A stretch of 64,000 bases of DNA, taken from NCBI GenBank assembly GCA_965215995.1, contig OZ244128.1, positions 3,596,001-3,660,000 of the forward strand. Direction: 5' to 3'. This stretch comes from SZUA-309 sp965215995 (lineage in GTDB: Bacteria > Pseudomonadota > Gammaproteobacteria > Pseudomonadales > Azotimanducaceae). Below the pieces are notes generated by a model, which worked only from the letters and a program-made list of their open reading frames with translations, was not told the DNA's origin and ran no database searches. Both the position numbers and the translations under genes were made by a program. Shown here piece after piece: positions 58,566 through 64,000 of the stretch; positions within the stretch are counted from its first letter, which is position 1, and every line of letters starts with the position of its first letter.

Positions 58566-59147
58566 GTGCGGGGCTGGCCACGGGCGGCTCTCTGGGCCGT
58601 CCTCCTGATCCCTGGGCTGATCCAGACCTATCGGTATCAATCCGGGGCGGCGTTTTACGGAGAGTATCTGCACTGGACAGGTGACTGGTCCGTCTGGTTG
58701 TTGCTGCTGGTGTTGCTCATCACGCCGCTGCGGCTGCTCATCGGTAGAGCTGGCTGGCTGGCATGGCTCATGAAGGCCCGTCGTGATCTCGGTATTGCGA
58801 CGTTTCTCTATGCCTCGGCGCATACCGTTGCCTACCTGGTCCGCAAGGCGGACGTTGATCGGATTCTCACCGAGGCAGCCAGTGCGGGTATGTCCGTGGG
58901 TTGGCTGGCGCTGGTTGGAATGCTGCTGCTCGCCTCGACCAGCAATGACCGATCTGTCAGATGGCTGGCTGGACGCTGGAAGGCCCTGCATCGACTGGTG
59001 TACGGAATCGCGCTGCTCTCGGTGGGCCACTGGATACTGACCGCCTTTGATCCCACTGTGGGTTACGTGCATCTTGCACTGCTTATAGGTTTGTTTGTGC
59101 TTCGCTGGGGGCTCCGTGGCAGGCGTCCTGTGCCAGGTAGTGGCTGA
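58566..59147 (+). CDS. MsrQ-like ferric reductase-type membrane protein
   Basis: Membrane protein of 193 residues with about five to six helices and the ferric-reductase-like heme-binding pattern: FLYASAHTVAYL and LHRLVYGIALLSVGHWIL supply His ligands typical of MsrQ/YedZ. MsrQ passes quinol electrons to the periplasmic methionine sulfoxide reductase MsrP; no msrP is adjacent, so it may serve another partner. GTG start with a weak SD (GAGG). Confidence 0.8.
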   Translation: MRGWPRAALWAVLLIPGLIQTYRYQSGAAFYGEYLHWTGDWSVWLLLLVLLITPLRLLIGRAGWLAWLMKARRDLGIATFLYASAHTVAYLVRKADVDRILTEAASAGMSVGWLALVGMLLLASTSNDRSVRWLAGRWKALHRLVYGIALLSVGHWILTAFDPTVGYVHLALLIGLFVLRWGLRGRRPVPGSG

Positions 59148-59150
59148 GCC

Positions 59151-60107
59151 CTAGAGCCAGTGCTTTGCGCGCAGCAAGGCAAGGGTGCCGACCGTGGTAC
59201 CGACCATTGCCGCCGCCACGATCAGAAAGGCGCCCTTGTTTTCGAGCCCCGGCAAGCCCGCAACGTTCATTCCGAACAGGCCGGTGATGAACGTGATCGG
59301 CAGGAAAATGGCGGCGATGATGGAGAGCACGTACATCCGGTTGTTCTGCTCCTGAGCGATCCGGTTCAGCAGCTCTTCGGTAATCACCAGCGAGCGCTCG
59401 CGAACGAGATCCAGATCCTCCAGGTCGCGGGCAATGCGATCTGCCTGCTCACGCAGCATGAAGGTCTGATTCTGGCTCAGTATGCCGGCAGAATCCCGAT
59501 AGAGCGCATCCAGTGCGTCCCGCTGCGGCGAGATGAAACGTCTCACCACAGCGGTCTGCCGACGGATCTCTGAGACGCTGGCCCGCACCGCTTCCGGTCG
59601 ATCCTTCTCCACCAGCCCTTCGAACTCCGTCACCCGGTCTTCGATCGTGTCGACGAAATCCTTGATGCGATCGGCCAGCTTTTCGACGATTGCCACCACC
59701 AGGGCGGGCACGCTGTCTGGGCCGTTGCCCGCTGCCAGTTCCGCCGAAACGTCCTGCACGGCGAACAACCTGCGCTGGCGGACACTGATCAGTCGACCTG
59801 GTTCGAGCCAGAGCCTGAGTGAGACCATGTCTTCAGGCTCGGCACCCGGATTGAGATTTATCCCGCGCAGAAGAACGAGCAAGCCATTGCCGACGATCGC
59901 CGTTCGGGGCCGCGTGTCCTGTCTGACAAGACTCTCCACGACCCATGGCGGCAGATCCAGCGCCAGCAGAGACTCCTCCACCCCTGCATTTGAGTAGTCG
60001 AAGTGCAGCCAAATCGGACCCGGCTGTGCCTTGTCCGGCTCGCTGATTGGTGTGCCGCCGCCCGAACCGTCGAGATTCCAGCCCAATACGAAGTTCTCAG
60101 GCTGCAT
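59151..60107 (-). CDS. zntB: CorA/ZntB-family divalent-metal transporter
   Basis: Protein of 318 residues of the CorA superfamily, ZntB branch: N-terminal cytoplasmic domain beginning FVLGWNLDGSGGG and IWLHFDYSNAG, long helical stalk (about 140-240), and two C-terminal membrane helices with the pore signature GLFGMNVAGLPGLENKGAF. ZntB moves Zn2+ (proton-coupled import in recent work). Ends four bases after the MsrQ-like stop, convergent; runs on from the MscS gene after a four-base gap, so the two share an operon. Confidence 0.87.
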   Translation of the reverse strand: MQPENFVLGWNLDGSGGGTPISEPDKAQPGPIWLHFDYSNAGVEESLLALDLPPWVVESLVRQDTRPRTAIVGNGLLVLLRGINLNPGAEPEDMVSLRLWLEPGRLISVRQRRLFAVQDVSAELAAGNGPDSVPALVVAIVEKLADRIKDFVDTIEDRVTEFEGLVEKDRPEAVRASVSEIRRQTAVVRRFISPQRDALDALYRDSAGILSQNQTFMLREQADRIARDLEDLDLVRERSLVITEELLNRIAQEQNNRMYVLSIIAAIFLPITFITGLFGMNVAGLPGLENKGAFLIVAAAMVGTTVGTLALLRAKHWL

Positions 60108-60111
60108 CGCT

Positions 60112-60987
60112 TTAGGCTGAATCCGGTAGTGGCTGGTTGATCGTCAGGGCGCCATCGATGTGCACATCACGCTGCGGGAAGGCGATGACGATGCCCGCTG
60201 CACGGAACAGCTCATCGATACGGAAGCGAATGTCTGAGCGGATTTTGCGCAGGTCCCGATCGGCTTCCGCGAGCACCCAGAAATAGAGATCAAACACCAG
60301 CGCGTTATCGCCGAAGTCGTCGAACACGACCAGTGGTTTTGGATCATCCAGCACGCCATCCTGCTCGGTCGCCGCCTGCTCGATCAGCTCGGCCACCTTT
60401 CTGACCGGCGAGCCATAGGCCACGCCAACCCGCACGATCGTCCGGGTGCGTCGGTCTACCAGGGTCCAGTTCACCACCGTGTTTTCCAACAGCTGGCTGT
60501 TCGGAATGAGCAGGTGTACCCCATCCACCCGACGGATGCGGGTGGATCGGGTGTTGATGGCCTCAACCGTGCCCCGGGTCTCTCCTACTTCCAGGAAGTC
60601 GCCGATGCGTATCGGCCGCTCCCACATCAGGATCCAGCCGCTGATGAAGTTGTTGATGATGTTCTGAGCACCGAAGCCGACACCGATGGCGATGGCGCCG
60701 GAAACAAAGGCAAAGGCTGTGAGCGGGACGTTCAGAAGATCAAGGGTAGTGAAAACCAGCAGCGCGATACCGAGTATGTAGAACACACGCCGGATCAGGT
60801 GTACGAGATCGGGATTGACCGAGCTCTTCTCCAAACGCCGCGAGATCAGCCGCCCGCCCCAACGGATCAGCAGGAATCCCACTATCAGCAGCACCGGCAC
60901 AGAGAGCACCTGCATCACGGTGATGGATCGTTCGCCCAGCTGCAGGACGACGGTGTTCAGAAAGTCGAGTATGTCTGAGAGCGTCAC
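60112..60987 (-). CDS. MscS-family mechanosensitive channel
   Basis: MscS-type channel of 291 residues: three hydrophobic segments, TM3 with GVGFGAQNIINNFISGWILMWERPIRIGD, beta domain VGETRGTVEAINTRSTRIR and LLIPNSQLLENTVVNWT, and a C-terminal alpha/beta domain ending in AFPQRDVHIDG. Opens on membrane tension to release solutes. Upstream of the zntB-like gene and divergent from the PhyH gene. Confidence 0.93.
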   Translation of the reverse strand: MTLSDILDFLNTVVLQLGERSITVMQVLSVPVLLIVGFLLIRWGGRLISRRLEKSSVNPDLVHLIRRVFYILGIALLVFTTLDLLNVPLTAFAFVSGAIAIGVGFGAQNIINNFISGWILMWERPIRIGDFLEVGETRGTVEAINTRSTRIRRVDGVHLLIPNSQLLENTVVNWTLVDRRTRTIVRVGVAYGSPVRKVAELIEQAATEQDGVLDDPKPLVVFDDFGDNALVFDLYFWVLAEADRDLRKIRSDIRFRIDELFRAAGIVIAFPQRDVHIDGALTINQPLPDSA

Positions 60988-61042
60988 TTGGGTAGCATGG
61001 CATCAGGTCGGGATTTTGGAAAGAAGACGTGCGGGGGCCACG

Positions 61043-61726
61043 ATGTTGAACGCCGGGCAGATCTCATCGTTTCGGGAGAATGGCTTCCTGGCGATCGATG
61101 AGTTCATCGATGCTCCGACTGTCGCCACGCTCAGGGGTTACTATGGCCGGATCCTTACCGGCGAGCTGCGCATCCCTGGTGACCGGATGCTTGGCGGCCT
61201 GGTTCGGCAGGTGATGGTGCCATCCGCGGAGCTGGAGTACTTCCGCGACAACCCGGCATTGAAGGCGGGGCGGGAAGTCGCCCGGCTGCTGATGGATACC
61301 GACCGGGTCGACTTCTACTTCGACATGCTCATCAGCAAGGAATCCGGTCAGCTGAACGAGACGCCGTGGCACAACGACTATGCCTATGCTGGCGTGCCGG
61401 TGGCACCCGCTGGTCGCGTCTCGAAGCTCAAGAGTCTGCAGTTCTGGGTGGCTCTCGATGATGTGGATGAGAGCAATGGGTGCATGCAGTTCATTCCTGG
61501 ATCTCATCTTGCGCCGTCACCCGAACATTACGTCGCCAGCGGCGCGCCGGACGATCCGGGCAGATTGCTGGCAACGGATGACGTGGACCCGGCACTGGCG
61601 GTGGCTTGCCCCCTGCCGGCAGGAGGTTGCACCGTCCACTCGACGGGCACTCTTCATTTCACCGGAGGCAACCTGACATCAGATCGATCACGGCGAGCCT
61701 ACATATTCAATCTACGAAGAGGCTGA
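61043..61726 (+). CDS. phytanoyl-CoA dioxygenase (PhyH) family protein
   Basis: Fe(II)/2-oxoglutarate oxygenase of 227 residues. Metal ligands HND (H110, D112) in TPWHNDYAYAG and the distal His205 in TLHFTGGN, then the 2-oxoglutarate-binding Arg in SRRAYIF. ATG at 61043 after GGGGG. Family enzymes hydroxylate phytanoyl-CoA at C2 or other small molecules; the substrate here is not known. It could supply 2-hydroxyacyl-CoA to the lyase at 12294, but the genes are 47 kb apart. Its 3' end overlaps the transporter by 15 bases. Confidence 0.87.
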   Translation: MLNAGQISSFRENGFLAIDEFIDAPTVATLRGYYGRILTGELRIPGDRMLGGLVRQVMVPSAELEYFRDNPALKAGREVARLLMDTDRVDFYFDMLISKESGQLNETPWHNDYAYAGVPVAPAGRVSKLKSLQFWVALDDVDESNGCMQFIPGSHLAPSPEHYVASGAPDDPGRLLATDDVDPALAVACPLPAGGCTVHSTGTLHFTGGNLTSDRSRRAYIFNLRRG

Positions 61727-63151
61727 GCGGGAGCGTCGCTCCTGCAGCGTGATCATGATGCGCGCGTGATCGTCGCGCTTCAGCGCATAGCGGGACAGGA
61801 TTGCTGCTGCAGTCACCCAGAATAGAAGAATGCCCGGCCCCACACCGAGACCCAGGGCAGTGATCGTTTCCGGCGGCACCTCGCCGGGTGCTGCACCGGT
61901 GGGAAAGTCGACCACATCGAGCACGATGCCGGCCACGAATCCACCCAATCCCGATGTTGCTTTGGCAGTCAGACCGAAGGCGGCGTTGAAAAGCCCTTCC
62001 TGCCGTTTGCCGGATCTGAGCTCGTTCTCGTCGATGGTGTCTGCAATCATCGAACCCGCCAGTATCGTCAGGGTGACGGCGATGAACACGATGAAGATGG
62101 TGTAGGCGACCAGAATGGGCAGCAAGGCCGGATGACCGTTCGGTGGCATCACGCCGAGCAGACGGAGAATGATGGGTGCTGGTCCGATCAGGATCACGAA
62201 CAGCACGCAGACCATAGCTGCCGACTGTTTATCGGTCCGGGTAGAGAAAGCTGGCGTGATGGCGAATGCGAGCAGCACGCCAGCCAGCGCGCCGTAGACG
62301 GTCAAGGCGATCTGCGCCGCGCTCAGTTCCCAGAAATAGGTGTTCACGTAGAGGTTCATCACATCGGTGAATCCTGTCGCCAGTGTGATCGTGAGAATGG
62401 TCAGCACGAGAATCACGTAGTTCCGGCTGGTGAAAGCGCCTTTCAGATCGCGAAAGAACTGCCGCAAGGTGAAGCGCACCGGGTCCGGTGCGTGCAGGCG
62501 GGGAATGAGATAGTGGGTGCCGATCGCACAGGTGAGGATGGCGGTGATGATCACGGCAGCGCCGGTCAGGGCATAGGCTCCATAAGCCCCCGGGTCGAGC
62601 CGACCATCGCCCAGATCGGTTTCGGCGAAGAAATACAGAAAGCCCAGCTGGGCCATGGCAACGCCACCCAGCCAGCCAAACAGCGTGCGAAAACTCAGGA
62701 TGGACGTGCGTTCGTCATAGATCGGCGTCATCTCCGGGACCAGCGAATTGCTCGGCACCAGGTAGAAAGTCATGGAGAAGCGCACGCCCACCGCGAAGGT
62801 CAGCATCCAGGCAAAAAGTCCTGCCTGGCTCATATCCCCCGGCGGATGGAAGAGCAACACGAAGCAGGCAGCCATTGGTAGAGCAGCCGCATACATGAAC
62901 GGGTGGCGCCGTCCCCAGCGGGTGCGGACGTTGTCGGAGAAGCTGCCGATCAGCGGATCGGTGATTGCGTCGATGATCAGGGCGACGAGTATCGCAGTGC
63001 CTGCCAGAGATCCGGACAACCCTGCCACCTGCGTGTAGAAGAACAGCAGGAACATGTTGAACGTGGTGTTCTTAACCCCATCGGCGACTGAACCCGCGCC
63101 GAACAGTATGCGTGTTCTGAGCGGTACGGCCTGGGTTGTCTCCGCGGTCAA
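61712..63151 (-). CDS. MFS transporter of the GPH (glycoside-pentoside-hexuronide) type
   Basis: Transporter of 479 residues with 12 predicted helices. GPH features: DGVKNTTFNMFLLFFYTQVAG, IIDAITDPLIGSFSDNVRTRWGRRHPF, and a central loop; SMIADTIDENELRSGKRQEGLF is typical. Cation-coupled uptake of sugars or other organic anions; the branch near lipid genes in marine bacteria is often annotated only as MFS. Convergent with the PhyH gene. Confidence 0.88.
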   Translation of the reverse strand: MTAETTQAVPLRTRILFGAGSVADGVKNTTFNMFLLFFYTQVAGLSGSLAGTAILVALIIDAITDPLIGSFSDNVRTRWGRRHPFMYAAALPMAACFVLLFHPPGDMSQAGLFAWMLTFAVGVRFSMTFYLVPSNSLVPEMTPIYDERTSILSFRTLFGWLGGVAMAQLGFLYFFAETDLGDGRLDPGAYGAYALTGAAVIITAILTCAIGTHYLIPRLHAPDPVRFTLRQFFRDLKGAFTSRNYVILVLTILTITLATGFTDVMNLYVNTYFWELSAAQIALTVYGALAGVLLAFAITPAFSTRTDKQSAAMVCVLFVILIGPAPIILRLLGVMPPNGHPALLPILVAYTIFIVFIAVTLTILAGSMIADTIDENELRSGKRQEGLFNAAFGLTAKATSGLGGFVAGIVLDVVDFPTGAAPGEVPPETITALGLGVGPGILLFWVTAAAILSRYALKRDDHARIMITLQERRSRSASS

Positions 63152-63174
63152 GACCGGGGCGCCTGGTCGAAGGG

Positions 63175-63200
63175 CTTCACCTTCCGCGCGTACGGTGAAG
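63175..63200. promoter_or_regulatory. CTTCACC/GGTGAAG hairpin upstream of the GPH transporter
   Basis: Seven-base exact arms (63175-63181, 63194-63200) with a 12-base spacer, between the end of the acylase gene and the transporter start on the minus strand. It may be an operator of the transporter or a terminator of the acylase; no T-run is present. Confidence 0.3.
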
Positions 63201-63273
63201 GCGGGTGGTCGTATACGATGACGTCCGCCAATTCTATGTCTCCCTTGAGATGCCGCGTGCTGCCTTGCTAAGC

Positions 63274-64000
63274 CTAGAGCCGCGGATTGAGCTCCACCCG
63301 GGAACTGATGTGGTCCTTGAGTTCTTCAGGCGTCCACCAGCTCGGCTTCAGGGTCCGCTCGCTGAAGACCGTTTCCGCCTGATCACGGTAGTGGGGCGAC
63401 TCCAGCCGGTCCGACTGCCCTACCGGCAGATAGATCCAGCTCTGGATCGGCTGGGATAAGACGACGATCTGGGTTGATGTCTGGCCTCGATTGCCGTGCC
63501 GTTGAAAGTCATCGTCTGCCTCGGCATAACCCATGGATCGCAGAGTCGTGAGGCCAAGGTGGTCGCCACCACCACCGCCTACCGGCCAGCTCTGCTCGTC
63601 CCGACCTACGCGGAAGACCCGTCCCCAGGCCTCTGATGTGGAACCGAGCTCCGTCTGCATTCGCTCGATGCCGGTAACCCAGGACTCGGCCACCAGCGCC
63701 AGTTCCTGCTCGTCGAGCTCAATTGTTCTGGGTGCCCGTTGTTCGACGATGGCGTAGTGGTCGTCGACCTGAGCACGGATGGCAGGACCCCCTTCCATCT
63801 CGTGCAGCGTGCTGCGCCAGTAGTAGTACTTGAGGGCTGCCGTGCTGTCCTTTGCCAGTCGTCCGTCCCAGGCGAGCAGTTCCTCGAGGTCCGGTGAGTC
63901 CGGCGGGCTCGACAGACGGAGTACCTCAAGCCAGCGCTGGTAACCGAAGGGAGACACATCCACAGCATAGGCAAGAGCTTCTTCCACCGTAACGTCTGAG
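63274..64000 (-). CDS. penicillin acylase family hydrolase, C-terminal part (window-truncated)
   Basis: The frame is open from the window edge (SDVTVEEALAYAVDV) to the stop at 63274, about 241 residues. It matches the C-terminal end of the Ntn-hydrolase penicillin/AHL-acylase family: VTVEEALAYAVDVSPFGYQRWLEVL, TALRSMGYA-like segment, and GQTSTQIVVLSQPIQSWIYLPVGQSD, SPHYRDQAETVFSERTLKPSWW. The catalytic N-terminal Ser lies outside the window. The substrate, penicillin-like or acyl-homoserine lactone, cannot be judged from this part. Confidence 0.85.
   Translation of the reverse strand, partial: SDVTVEEALAYAVDVSPFGYQRWLEVLRLSSPPDSPDLEELLAWDGRLAKDSTAALKYYYWRSTLHEMEGGPAIRAQVDDHYAIVEQRAPRTIELDEQELALVAESWVTGIERMQTELGSTSEAWGRVFRVGRDEQSWPVGGGGGDHLGLTTLRSMGYAEADDDFQRHGNRGQTSTQIVVLSQPIQSWIYLPVGQSDRLESPHYRDQAETVFSERTLKPSWWTPEELKDHISSRVELNPRL

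Overview
The window looks like chromosomal DNA of a GC-rich (about 60% by eye) gammaproteobacterium, probably a free-living, possibly marine, lipid-degrading lineage. This is an inference from gene content: YbbN/CnoX, Bax-type glucosaminidase, MsrQ-like, ZntB-like, DUF6279 and HXXEE proteins together with many CaiB/BaiF CoA-transferases and AMP-forming acyl-CoA ligases. Coding density is high, with many ATGA start/stop overlaps and frequent GTG or TTG starts preceded by good Shine-Dalgarno (SD) sites. No gene-free stretch exceeds 300 bases if the small, weakly supported gene at 1861-2046 is real.

Layout. 1-2486: the end of a sugar-type C-methyltransferase (cut by the window edge), a GNAT-like protein and two small unknown proteins. 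2582-18519: an acyl-CoA metabolism region with two tandem carboxyltransferases, a MAPEG protein, an exported barrel-like protein, a double-domain CaiB CoA-transferase, an SDR, two thiamine-diphosphate (ThDP) lyase-type enzymes around a divergent promoter, a second CoA-transferase, an FlK-like and a PaaI-like thioesterase, and two genes broken by internal deletions (an acyl-CoA ligase and a Ca2+/cation antiporter). 18701-20120: a small accessory island with a 'mobile mystery' XRE/Fic pair under three evenly spaced operator-like palindromes, next to a tRNA-Ser(CGA). 20153-29807: Kelch, HDOD, serine hydrolase, CaiB, Kazal lipoprotein, alpha/beta hydrolase, glycosyltransferase, polysaccharide deacetylase, Bax-like glucosaminidase and aminotransferase genes.

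29883-36674 holds the most unusual locus. After cnoX come an FHA protein, a PP2C phosphatase, a membrane Ser/Thr kinase fused to a formylglycine-enzyme-like (SUMF1) domain, a TpsB/FhaC-like outer-membrane barrel with a cytoplasmic N-terminal extension, and a small exported Pro-rich protein, the later ones overlapping one another. The first parts mirror the threonine-phosphorylation switch of type VI secretion (Fha/PppA/PpkA/TagR), but no T6SS structural gene is in the window; a two-partner-secretion-type barrel occupies that place instead.

36675-49477: a gap with two DnaA boxes, a glutamine-synthetase-like/GATase/DUF6279 operon, PspC and a small membrane protein, acyl-CoA ligase plus CoA-transferase, GlpD, HXXEE protein, a second acyl-CoA ligase, an MFS transporter and a GNAT. 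49589-64000: an ion and metal transport region (two MscS-like channels, MgtE plus an MgtE-like soluble partner, a DAACS symporter, a CNNM-like protein, a Na/Pi cotransporter, ZntB-like), an FMN reductase, a DUF411 protein, an exported helix-hairpin-helix protein, an MsrQ-like protein, a phytanoyl-CoA dioxygenase-like protein, a GPH-type transporter and the C-terminal part of a penicillin-acylase-family enzyme cut by the window end.

The metabolic genes fit together as breakdown of branched or 2-hydroxy fatty acids: CoA ligases and CoA-transferases activate acids, the PhyH-like enzyme could hydroxylate, 2-hydroxyacyl-CoA lyase cleaves to an aldehyde plus formyl-CoA, and thioesterases release acids. 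That joint pathway is an inference.
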